This document shows, in pieces, positions 1 to 9,340 of a stretch of DNA of 64,000 nucleotides. This DNA comes from Chrysopilus asiliformis (Eukaryota; Arthropoda; Insecta; Diptera; Rhagionidae): positions 64,937,470 to 65,001,469 of the forward strand of contig OZ035960.1 in the NCBI GenBank assembly GCA_964034945.1, given 5' to 3'. Both the position numbers and the translations under genes were made by a program. A model generated the notes under the pieces. The model worked only from the letters and a program-made list of their open reading frames with translations. It made no database searches and was not told where the DNA came from. The stretch's first letter is position 1, and the number at the start of each line of letters is the position of its first letter.

Positions 1-208
1 GACATAAGCTCTTTTTTGGCGGGGAAATGCAGGGGGGTGGTCAGCTGCCATCTTAGGGGTACTGATTTTTTCATGCATTTTTCGACGATTTTTATGCCCC
101 CGGGTTAACTTTTGAACCAGTTCGGGTTTCACTTTCGTAGTACATTCATTGGAAAGGTAATTTGCTCTAGTTTCATGGACATAAGCTCTTTTTTGGCGGG
201 GAAATGCA
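1..208 (-). repeat. 177-bp tandem repeat, inverted left arm (locus 1)
   Basis: This stretch is the reverse complement of the 177-bp unit that runs forward from 229. It holds a little more than one unit and is cut by the window edge, so the arm may extend further left. The switch of orientation lies in about 20 bases (209-228) containing AATGATTTTTCCA, a variant of the unit's own ACTGATTTTTTCA segment. The two arms could pair as a hairpin. Confidence 0.9.
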
Positions 209-228
209 ATGATTTTTCCAATGCGCCT

Positions 229-1384
229 AAGATGGCAGCTGACCACCCCCCTGCAGTTCCCCGCCAAAAAAGAGCTTATGTCCATGAAACTAGAGCAAAT
301 TACCTTTCCAATGGATGTACTACGAAAGTGAAACCCGAACTGGTTCAAAAGTTAGCCCGGGGGCATAAAAATCGTCGAAAAATGCATGACAAAATCAGTA
401 CCCCTAAGATGGCAGCTGACCATCCCCCTGCAGTTCCCTGCCAAAAAAGAGCTTATGTCCATGAAACTAGAGCAAATTGCCTTTCCAATGGATGTACTAC
501 GAAAGTGAAACCCGAACTGGTTCGAAAGTTAGCCCGGGGGCATAAAAATCGTCGAAAAATGCATGAAAAAATCAGTACCCCTAAGACGGCAGCTGACCAT
601 CCCCCTGCAGTTCCCCGCCAAAAAAGAGCTTATGTCCATGAAACTAGAGCAAATTACCTTTCCAATGGATGTACTACGAAAGTGAAACCCGAACTGGTTC
701 AAAAGTTAGCCCGGGGGCATAAAAATCGTCGAAAAATGCATGAAAAAATCAGTACCCCTAAGATGGCAGCTGACCATCCCCCTGCAGTTCCCTGCCAAAA
801 AAGAGCTTATGTCCATGAAACTAGAGCAAATTGCCTTTCCAATGGATGTACTACGAAAGTGAAACCCGAACTGGTTCAAAAGTTAGCCCGGGGGCATAAA
901 AATCGTCGAAAAATGCATGAAAAAATCAGTACCCCTAAGATGGCAGCTGACCACCCCCCTGCATTTCCCCGCCAAAAAAGAGCTTATGTCCATGAAACTA
1001 GAGCAAATTACCTTTCCAATGGATGTTGTACTACGAAAGTGAAACCCGAACTGGTTCAAAAGTTAACCCGGGGGCATAAAAATCGTCGAAAAATGCATGA
1101 AAAAATCAGTACCCCTAAGATGGCAGCTGACCATCCCCCTGCAGTTCCCCGCCAAAAAAGAGCTTATGTCCATGAAACTAGAGCAAATTACCTTTCCAAT
1201 GGATGTACTACGAAAGTGAAACCCGAACTGGTTCAGAAGTTAGCCCGGGGGCATAAAAATCGTCGAAAAATGCATGAAAAAATCAGTGCCCCTAAGATGG
1301 CAGCTGACCACCCCCCTGCAGTTCCCCGCCAAAAAAGAGCTTATATCAATAAAACTAGAGCAAAATACCTTTCCAATGGATATA
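229..1384 (+). repeat. 177-bp tandem array, forward arm (locus 1)
   Basis: About 6.5 head-to-tail units start at 229, 406, 583, 760, 937, 1117 and 1294. Spacing is 177 bp except one 180-bp unit with a 3-base TGT insertion. Because 177 is 3 x 59 and the chosen frame has no stop, 112-1419 reads as 435 residues made of a 59-residue repeat. Copies differ mostly by replacement changes (for example Arg/Cys and Tyr/Cys), and the frame starts inside the opposite-strand arm, so I read it as satellite or foldback DNA and not as a proven protein. Units contain PstI-like (CTGCAG) and SmaI-like (CCCGGG) motifs. A transposon ends the array at 1384 and the array resumes at 2157. Confidence 0.92.
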
Positions 1385-2156
1385 CAGGGGAATCTCGAAA
1401 AGATGCACGATCGAAATGATAGAAATCCCAAAAAGATGAACGGCATACTTTTAATATTGGAGTGTTCTAAAACATGAACGAGAAGAATGTTAACGTTCTA
1501 AAAGATGAACGCCTCGTGGTACAATCCTTTTCTTTTCTTTTTTCACACAATTGGTTTGGGTATTTCTGGAGTAACTGTATTTCTGGAGTAACGGTATATT
1601 CTTGTGGTAGTGCTTGAGTTTGTTTTTCCAGTAAAAAGTGAATTTCGCTACAACAAAGATGCCGCCAGTTAAGGGCCGCGTTAGATTTTTAAACTTAAAA
1701 CAAAAATGTGATGTTATCAAAGAGATAAAAAAAGGTTCTTTATACAAAACAGTTGCCAGCAGATGCAATTGCGGCTGTCAACATTTGCTTAAAATTTGCG
1801 GAACAATGCGACTCCAATTTTGACACTATTATAAATCTCCGAAAATTAAGAGAAAAAGCAGTATTGAAACAGCTTTCTGCTCAACGACAAACCAAAATCA
1901 GTGGTTTTTTTCAGAAAATATAATTCCTAAAGAAATATATTATGTACATTACAACTGAATTTTGAAATGCACGCTGGTTCTTACATAACGCTTTTGTTGT
2001 TTTTAATTTTTTGCTGCCTTTGATTTCTTTTAGAATGACGTTTATGTAACATACATGTGTCCTCTTTCAGTCAAAACTCCTTCCAAAAAGATGAACGATC
2101 TCGAAAAGATGACACGGCTGTGTTTTTTTAGTGTTCATCTTTTCGAGATTCCCCTG
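1385..2156 (+). mobile_element. pogo/Tigger-like deletion derivative, TA target duplication
   Basis: Terminal inverted repeats start CAGGGGAATCTCGAAAAGAT on the left and are mirrored at the right end (2136-2156). Both sides carry TA (1383-1384 and 2157-2158). Comparison with neighbouring 177-bp units, which read GGATGTACTACG here, shows insertion into the TA of that unit. Several copies of AAAAGATGAAC lie near both ends, as expected of subterminal binding repeats. At 772 bp it is far shorter than an autonomous pogo/Tigger element. A TA duplication, a CAG start and the internal HTH relic support the family; the exact lineage is inferred. Confidence 0.85.
1638..1930 (+). pseudogene. Tigger/pogo transposase remnant (N-terminal HTH and C-terminal tail)
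   Basis: The open stretch 1638-1823 (61 residues) contains LNLKQKCDVIKEIKKG, which resembles the first helix-turn-helix of CENP-B/Tigger/pogo transposases. After it, out of frame near 1885-1905, a piece reading like RQTKISGFF resembles the usual tail of such transposases. The whole DDE catalytic core between them is missing. It lies inside the TIR element 1385-2156, so it is the leftover gene of that element and cannot encode an active enzyme. Confidence 0.6.
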
Positions 2157-2430
2157 TACTACGAAAGTGAAACCCGAACTGGTTCGAAAGTTAGCCCGGG
2201 GGCATAAAAATCGTCGAAAAATGCATGAAAAAATCAGTACCCCTAAGATGGCAGCTGACCATCCCCCTGCAGTTCCCCGCCAAAAAAGAGCTTATGTCCA
2301 TGAAACTAGAGCAAATTACCTTTCTAATGCTGGTACAACCAAAGTGAAACCCAAAAGTTAGTCAAGGGGCATTTTCGTGCATCGTTCTTTGGCACAGAAC
2401 AGGCTTGTACCAAAAGTTAAACCCCGTCCG
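2157..2430 (+). repeat. 177-bp array continued, decaying edge
   Basis: The array resumes exactly after the inserted transposon, giving about one further unit, then diverges from about 2330 and fades out by 2430. An in-frame open stretch of 76 residues is only the repeat frame. From 2430 to 2629 I see nothing recognisable. Confidence 0.8.
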
Positions 2431-2629
2431 AAAATGAGGAAAATTGTACGACTTTTTTTAAAAGAGCACCTCTATGACCTTAACTTCAAGTGGATTATAT
2501 TAAGATATAAAATTGTAAAAAGCCTTTTCTAACCTATTTAGTAAAATCAAAATGAAACTGAGACATTTTAAAAGAAATGAATACAATTCGTGTTCGAAAA
2601 CTTTTTACTTATTTTAAGGAATATAAGAA

Positions 2630-3169
2630 ACATAACAAAAGCTATAATTGCCAATCTGGCAATCACTGGATACCCGAATGGTGATATTCGTATCAAAATT
2701 CGAACAGTTGTACCAAAATTCCACTTTGAAGTCAAACTTTCCAATAAGATTTTTTAAAATTTATTCCAATCGGATTTTGATGTATGGGAGTTTTATGTAG
2801 AATCATATCCTAAATTACTTTTGTTATTGGACTTTTTTGATAAGATGCACCGTTTTTGAGATACTCGCAAAAAACGTTTTCGTTCGTATGAGGGGTACCC
2901 TCCCCATAACAGTCCATTTTTGCCCATGAACGAACTTAGCCTCGCACTTTACGAAAAATGGATCTGTGCAAAATTTCAAGTCTCTAGCTCAATCCGTGCG
3001 CACGCAATCCGCGCCAAAGACAGACGGACGGACATGCAAAAATCAATTTTTTTAATCATTCTAAACTCACTGGTGTAATTCATTTTTGTGTGTGATAACG
3101 GGATCTTGGCGTTACAAACGGTAAGGCAAAGTTAATATACCATTTGGTTTCACTATACGGGTATAAAAA
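2630..3169 (+). mobile_element. SINE-like dispersed repeat, copy A
   Basis: One of four copies of a 540-590 bp non-coding repeat (others at 28204-28483, 52381-52943 and 63236-63820). All start at the same point with ACATAACAAAAGCTATAATT. The three complete copies end in a small hairpin of the form ATACCC...GGGTATAAAAA. Two of them carry long GACAGACGGACGG-type microsatellites before the end and this one a short one. A fixed 5' end argues against a randomly truncated LINE. The GGGTATAAAA tail resembles 3' ends of some insect non-LTR elements, so a SINE or LINE-tailed non-autonomous family is my best guess. Confidence 0.7.
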
Positions 3170-3225
3170 CCAACAAAGTTAAAAAAATGAATGCCTCAAC
3201 TAAAAAGATCAGTACTAGTTTGCTT

Positions 3226-4671
3226 TTAATCATGCTCAACGGATTTTTCTGTTGAACTCGCATCATTATTTTTCAAGCTACTCAAATAGTTAGGGTTGCT
3301 ATTACTAAATTTAGTCTGTAATGGTGGATTGGTATTTTTCGTACACACAACACACTTCCTGGAACTATGATTTTCCAAACAATCAGACAAATGATTTCCA
3401 AAATAATCATGAATGGAGCTATAACCCCCCGTAAGTAGTGATACATATTGAGTGTTTTTCTGTAAAAATGATGCGACCACCATATGCGTATATTGATCTT
3501 CATCAAGACGACCACTTCCCATAAAACAAAGATGTTCACCACCTGCATTAGAATTTGCTTCGATGGATTGGCGTTGTGCACGCAGAAGCCCCTGCACAGC
3601 AGTCAAGAAGGCGAAAGGCTCTTGTAACATTAAATTGCAGTCTAAATGAAAAGCTGTCGGCAGATGTCCAGCATTGTACTGGTCAGCAGGGCGGCAGTCG
3701 ACTAAGAAAAAACGAACTGAATCTGATGACGTGAGCTCAACTGCCGAGTTTTCAACTAATTCGTACACGGATGTTGGTAAACAGAGAGCTTGAGACGCTA
3801 TGCACCCTTGTTCCGTTTCACAATCGGCACCAAACAGAGCTTTCAAAAAATCTGTTTTGAAAGATGTTGGGGTTTTTAGGGCATAATATTGGGCCAAGGA
3901 GCAAAAATCAACAACATCTTCGTTTCGAGAGCACAAGGCATATTTGATAGAAATTTTATGATATTCTCTTTCGGTTCTGTTTTCATTGCTAGTATTTGCT
4001 CACGACCATTCACCAAAATAATCAACACTAAGAAGAATACTAGAAATGGATCACTATGTTGAAAGTACAAGTCCCATATCGATAACACAACATTGAGTCC
4101 ACAGGTCGAGGCAAATAGTGACTGAAACCATTGCATTGAATACATGTCAGGCGAAATCCTTCTTGTATCCAACATTGTACAGAGTTCCGGATCATGATAC
4201 AAAATTAAAAGTCGAAATACGTGAAAGACATTTCCTTTCGGAATATAGACTTTTGGTATGTACATATCAAGAATTGCCTCAAACAAATTGTATGTATCTG
4301 AACGTTTTAGTTTTAGCGAGAGAAACGGCATTAGTAATTCAATCCATCCGTTATTTTTCTTATAAGGCTCGTTCCGATTTTTACAATAAAACGTTAATAT
4401 CGACTCTAAATCGGAAAGTACAGAGACCTTATCCTCGTCCTCATTGCCTAATTTCTCAACAGCCTTAACGCAATCATCGCGTAACTCTTTTTGAAATGGC
4501 AAGTCATAAATTTCATTGAAAAGAGACATTTGATCACATTTGTGCCGAACGTCGAGACAAACTTGCCAGACGTCCGGTCGCAATGATTCTGGAATAGATT
4601 TTCCTTGACATATCGTGTAAATCTCGTTCACGGTACAATCATCCAAAAGAGCTGATTCCAATTGTATCAAC
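3226..4671 (-). pseudogene. TBC1D23: TBC1D23-like exon, frameshifted copy 1
   Basis: TBC1D23 is a Golgi/trans-Golgi vesicle-tethering protein with an inactive TBC domain, a rhodanese-like domain and a C-terminal domain. Reading leftwards, a splice acceptor (polypyrimidine then AG at 4673-4672) opens an exon encoding a TBC domain (4670 to about 3930), then a rhodanese-like domain (3936-3226) with VDCRPADQYNAGHLP and CFMGSGRLDEDQY. The reading frame breaks near 3921-3925, where one base present in the second copy is missing. Upstream exons and the C-terminal domain are not seen; the frame ends at VEHD followed by a stop. It could be a live gene with an assembly error, but as read it is broken. 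Confidence 0.8.
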
Positions 4672-4828
4672 CTAAAAAAAAAGTTTTAGATTAGTCAGAT
4701 GATACTTTCTTAACGTAATTACATCTCATATGATAAAAAGTTGTGTATAATATCGGAACTCACTATACAAAATTATTCGCAAACAGCAACCAAATTAAAG
4801 AACAAAGTAGAAAGAACCATGCAGGATT

Positions 4829-5360
4829 CGACGATTTTCATGTCCCCGGGGTAACTTTTGAACCAGTTCGGGTTTCACTTTCGTAGTACATCCATTGGAA
4901 AGGTAATTTGCTCTAGTTTCATGGACATAAGCTCTTTTTTGGCGGGGAACTGCAGGGGGATGGTCAGCTGCCATCTTAGGGTACTGATTTTTTCATGCAT
5001 TTTTCGACGATTTTTATGCCCCCGGGCTAACTATTGAACCAGTTCGGGTTTCACTTTCATAGTACATCCATTGGAAAGGTAATTTGCTCTAGTTTCATGG
5101 ACATAAGCTCTTTTTTGGCGGGGAACTGCAGGGGGATGGTCAGCTGCCATCTTAGGGGTACTGATTTTTTCATGCATTTTTCGACGATTTTTATGCCCCC
5201 GGGCTAACTTTTGAACCAGTTCGGGTTTCACTTTCGTAGTACATCCATTGGAAAGGTAATTTGCTCTAGTTTCATGGACATAAGCTCTTTTTTGGCGGGG
5301 AACTGCAGGGGGATGGTCAGCTGCCATCTCAGGGGTACTGATTTTTTCATGCATTTTTCA
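4829..5360 (-). repeat. 177-bp tandem array, inverted left arm (locus 2)
   Basis: Three units of the same 177-bp repeat run on the minus strand and read as a 107-residue open frame at 5031-5354. The arm joins the forward arm through a 22-base junction (5361-5382) containing TGGAAAAATCATT, the complement of the motif at the locus-1 junction. Confidence 0.92.
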
Positions 5361-5382
5361 TTTCATGCATGGAAAAATCATT

Positions 5383-6474
5383 AAAGTTAGCCCGGGGGCA
5401 TAAAAATCGTCGAAAAATGCATGAAAAAATCAGTACCCCTAAGATGGCAGCTGACCATCCCCCTGCAGTTCCCTGCCAAAAAAGAGCTTATGTCCATGAA
5501 ACTAGAGCAAATTGCCTTTCCAATGGATGTACTACGAAAGTGAAACCCGAACTGGTTCAAAAGTTAGCCCGGGGGCATAAAAATCGTCGAAAAGTGCATG
5601 AAAAAATCAGTACCCCTAAGACGGCAGCTGACCATCCCCCTGCAGTTCCCCGCCAAAAAAGAGCTTATGTCCATGAAACTAGAGCAAATTACCTTTCCAA
5701 TGAATGTACTACGAAAGTGAAACCCGAACTGGTTCAAAAGTTAACCCGGGGGCATAAAAATCGTCGAAAAATGCATGAAAAAATCAGTACCCCTAAGATG
5801 GCAGCTGACCATCCCCCTGCATTTCCCCGCCAAAAAAGAGCTTATGTCCATGAAACTAGAGCAAATTACCTTTCCAATGGATGTACTACGAAAGTGAAAC
5901 CCGAACTGGTTCAAAAGTTAACCCGGGGGCATAAAAATCGTCGAAAAATGCATGAAAAAATCAGTACCCCTAAGATGGCAGCTGACCATCCCCCTGCAGT
6001 TCCCCGCCAAAAAAGAGCTTATGTCCATGAAACTAGAGCAAATTACCTTTCCAATGGATGTACTACGAAAGTGAAACCCGAACTGGTTCAGAAGTTAGCC
6101 CGGGGGCATAAAAATCGTCGAAAAATGCATGAAAAAATCAGTACCCCTAAGATGGCAGCTGACCATCCCCCTGCAGTTCCCCGCCAAAAAAGAGCTTATG
6201 TCCATGAAACTAGAGCAAATTACCTTTCCAATGGATGTACTACGAAAGTGAAACCCGAACTGGTTCAAAAGTTAACCCGGGGGCATAAAAATCGTCGAAA
6301 AATGCATGAAAAAATCAGTACCCCTAAGATGGCAGCTGACCATCCCCCTGCAGTTCCCCGCCAAAAAAGAGCTTATGTCCATGAAACTAGAGCAAATTAC
6401 CTTTCCAATGGATGTACTACGAAAGTGAAACCCGAACTGGTTCAAAAGTTACCCCGGGGACATAAAAATCGTCG
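5383..6474 (+). repeat. 177-bp tandem array, forward right arm (locus 2)
   Basis: About six head-to-tail units run forward. The open frame 5369-6508 gives 379 residues of the same 59-residue repeat and ends in the host intron. It shares unit variants with locus 1, such as CCTGCC against CCCCGCC and a TTAACCCGGG form, showing that the two loci exchange or recently shared units. It is twice as long as its partner arm. Confidence 0.92.
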
Positions 6475-6631
6475 AATCCTGCATGGTTCTTTCTACTTTG
6501 TTCTTTAATTTGGTTGCTGTTTGCGAATAATTTTGTATAGTGAGTTCCGATATTATACACAACTTTTTATCATATGAGATGTAATTACGTTAAGAAAGTA
6601 CCATCTGACTAATCTAAAACTTTTTTTTTAG

Positions 6632-7457
6632 GTTGATACAATTGGAATCAGCTCTTTTGGATGATTGTACCGTGAACGAGATTTACACGATATGATGTCA
6701 AGGAAAATCTATTCCAGAATCATTGCGACCGGACGTCTGGCAAGTTTGTCTCGACGTTCGGCACAAATGTGATCAAATGTCTCTTTTCAATTAAATTTAT
6801 GACTTGCCATTTCAAAAAGAGTTACGCGATGATTGCGTTAAGGCTGTTGAGAAATTAGGCAATGAGGACGAGGATAAGGTCTCTGTACTTTCCGATTTAG
6901 AGTCGATATTAACGTTTTATTGTAAAAATCGGAACGAGCCTTATAAGAAAAATAACGGATGGATTGAATTACTAATGCCGTTTCTCTCGCTAAAACTAAA
7001 ACGTTCAGATACATACAATTTGTTTGAGGCAATTCTTGATATGTACATACCAAAAGTCTATATTCCGAAAGGAAATGTCTTTCACGTATTTCGACTTTTA
7101 ATTTTGTATCATGATCCGGAACTCTGTACAATGTTGGATACAAGAAGGATTTCGCCTGACATGTATTCAATGCAATGGTTTAAGTCACTATTTGCCTCGA
7201 CCTGTGGACTCAATGTTGTGTTATCGATATGGGACTTGTACTTTCAACATAGTGATCCATTTCTAGTATTCTTCTTAGTGTTGATTATTTTGGTGAATGG
7301 TCGTGAGCAAATACTAGCAATGAAAACAGAACCGAAAGAGAATATCATAAAATTTCTATCAAATATGTCTTGTGCTCTCGAAACAGAAGATGTTGTTGAT
7401 TTTTGCTCCTTGGCCCAATATTATGCCCTAAAAACCCCAACATCTTTCAAAACAGAA
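6632..7457 (+). pseudogene. TBC1D23: TBC1D23-like exon, copy 2 with two stops
   Basis: This opposed duplicate begins at the same splice acceptor (AG at 6630-6631). Compared with copy 1, a 3-base insertion creates TGA in ACGATATGATGTCAAGG (about 6690-6700), and a G-to-T change gives TAA near 6791. Downstream, 6804-7457 is an open TBC-domain frame and keeps the base that copy 1 lost at its frameshift. Homology stops at 7457 just before the rhodanese-like domain; the few residues after it come from foreign DNA. It cannot make the protein as read. Confidence 0.82.
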
Positions 7458-7782
7458 TCTATTTCATTACTTCGATCTATTATGTCGTTCATTAAGTGAT
7501 CGATACCGTCCTCCCAGTGGTGACATCCTTTATTACCAAACTTTGTTTCCCTAATCGTACAAATTAATTTCATTGATACTTCGCATACTTTTAAGAAATT
7601 TAACGTTTCTTTCCATCCCCTGTTCTCCAATTTCGTGATCACCGTCCAAGTCCGGCGATAAATTAATCCATTTCCTAAAGTTTCAAAAAACACTGCTGTA
7701 GGACCTATATATTGGATTTCAACATCGTTTATCGGTTCATGACCAAAAGAGTACACTAACATCGCAAATAAAATTTGTAATC
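7458..7782 (-). CDS. Unidentified exon fragment behind a splice acceptor
   Basis: On the minus strand TTCTTTGCAG (AG at 7784-7783) precedes an open frame of about 105 residues beginning LQILFAMLVYSFGHEP and containing IQYIGPTAVFFETLG and a Cys/His-containing stretch near GCHHWEDG. The open frame 7762-7421 continues past 7457 only as antisense of the TBC copy. The start is hydrophobic. I do not recognise the family. It looks like a real exon cut by the palindrome breakpoint, but could be a relic. Confidence 0.4.
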
Positions 7783-7871
7783 CTGCAAAGAAAGGATTTG
7801 GTTTTGAGTTTGAAATTTCCTAAATACATCAGTTGGTATATAATATTCTTACGTTAAGATTTAAATGAAAA

Positions 7872-8028
7872 CTAGCAGACCCTTCGTTGGCAGCTAAAAG
7901 TTTTTTGTATAAATATTAGAATGCCAAAAAACCATAAATAACTTAAAAAGTTTTGGGAAAAAATGTTATCCTTACAGGACCTTCCGTTTCGAATTTTGAA
8001 ATTCCAACTCCAGTATAGGGATTCTGAG
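7872..8028 (-). mobile_element. Helitron-like minisatellite element, 3' end only
   Basis: On the minus strand this ends GGTCTGCTAG followed by T, the same terminus as the full copy 9381-11681, and carries part of one about 120-bp unit before it is truncated near 8028. The CTAG end is 7872-7875. Confidence 0.75.
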
Positions 8029-8200
8029 GGAACTGTCGATAATTATCGACAAACGAGTTATGTGCACATATTCAACTTTCTTTTAATTGTGTTGGTGGAT
8101 ACAGCACACTAATGCAGGTTTGACTTCCAATGCGATTTCCTTCACTCGGGTAACCCTAATGGTTTGACGTCTGGAAATCTATTTTACATTTCCAACGTTT

Positions 8201-8410
8201 TTATCGACATTTCCAATGGATATCACTTGCTTTATGAGGTAGTGAAAACAGTGCGTTTGCATATAAGTTTAGCGCACACAAAACACGAAGAGCAGGCGAT
8301 ATTAAAGTTCGATTGGGCCCCACTTCAGTCATGTGCGGAGTCAACTTTTCAATTATTTCCACTGCCACTGCCTGTGGAAGCCTATATATTTCTATAAACC
8401 TACAAAACAC
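8201..8410 (-). pseudogene. PIF/Harbinger transposase fragment
   Basis: A 69-residue open stretch contains FIEIYRLPQAVAVEIIEKL and ALRVLCALNLYANALF. This is the pattern of the helical N-terminal part of HARBI1-like nucleases (an FRLSK-like motif followed by a hydrophobic ALRFYA-like helix). The catalytic DDE part is absent and the frame closes soon after. No inverted termini are visible around it. Confidence 0.5.
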
Positions 8411-8619
8411 ATAAATTTAAAGTTTTTAAACATACATAAATTACGCTTTTTATACACTTTCTATTAAGTTGAAGTGTCGCGACCTAACTATGTGGCTATG
8501 TGTCTTTCTCTGGAATCTTTGGAACCTTATATCTCCGAAACTATGCAACCTAGGAAGATGAAATTTTGTCACCTTGCGTAGTTCCGGTGACAGTTCAATA
8601 TTTTTACTACTCCATCCTT

Positions 8620-9335
8620 GTAAGGATAATGGAAGGTCCTGTAAGGATAACGCAAATATCCTTTTTCCCATTTTTTCCGGGAAAAAATGGTATTAGGGGG
8701 TTTTCGGGGTCGCTGATCACGAATTCGGTGTTAGATTTTCAAAATTCAAAACGGAAGGTCCTGTAAGGATAACGCAAATATCCTTTTTCCCATTTTTTCC
8801 GGGAAAAAATTGCATTAGGGGGTTTTCGGGGTCGCTGATCACGAATTCGGTGTCAGATTTTCAAAATTCAGAACGGAAGGTCCTGTAAGGATAACGCAAA
8901 TATCCTTTTTCCCATTTTTCCAGGAAAAAATGGAATCAGGGGGTTTTCGGGGTCGCTGATCACGAATTCGGTGTTAGATTTTCAAAATTCAAAACGGAAG
9001 GTCCTGTAAGGATAACGCAAATATCCTTTTTCCCATTTCTCCCGGGAAAAACTGGCATCAGGGGGTTTTCGGGGTCGCTGATCACGAATTCGGTGTTATA
9101 TTTTCAAAATTCAAAACGGAAGGTCCTGTAAGGATGACGCACATATCCTTTTCCCATTTTTTCCGGGGAAAAATTGCATTAGGGGGTTTTTGGGGTCGCT
9201 GAATCCGATTCTGACATTTAAAATTCTGTAAGGATAACGGAATGTCCTGCAAAGATAACGTGAGTTTCCTTTTGCTCAAATTTCCGCGAAAGATCTTTTC
9301 TGGAGGTTTTTGGTAGGCTAATTCAAGACTAAAAA
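8620..9335 (+). repeat. Minisatellite block of the Helitron-like family, forward orientation
   Basis: About five units of 121-123 bp recur, each containing GGTCCTGTAAGGATAACG and GGTCGCTGATCACGAATTCG (starts near 8635, 8756, 8879, 9000 and 9123). It is the same unit as in 9381-11681 but in the opposite orientation. Neither end of an element is preserved. Confidence 0.88.
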
Positions 9336-9340
9336 GTATA

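Larger units (their letters stand above)
3851..7457. repeat. Large quasi-palindrome with TBC1D23 exon arms
   Basis: The outer arms 3851-4828 and 6475-7457 are reverse complements over about 980 bp, differing only by scattered substitutions and small indels. They include intron, splice acceptor and exon. Between them lie the two opposed 177-bp arrays, unequal in length (about 530 and 1090 bp). The outermost repeat units of both arrays share a rare variant (ACCCCGGGGACAT instead of GCCCGGGGGCAT), as expected if both sides come from one inverted duplication. The right arm ends abruptly at 7457. Confidence 0.9.

Noticed and set aside
112..1419. 435-residue open frame as a repetitive protein gene
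   Set aside because: It begins inside the opposite-strand satellite arm, has no promoter or splice context, and copies differ by many replacements; explained by a stop-free 177-bp unit.
4118..4468. 116-residue frame opposite the TBC1D23 exon (also 6838-7170)
   Set aside because: Antisense shadow of the TBC coding sequence; present in both palindrome copies for that reason only.
5369..6508. 379-residue open frame as a gene
   Set aside because: Same satellite frame; it starts in the array junction and ends in intron sequence of the TBC1D23 copy.
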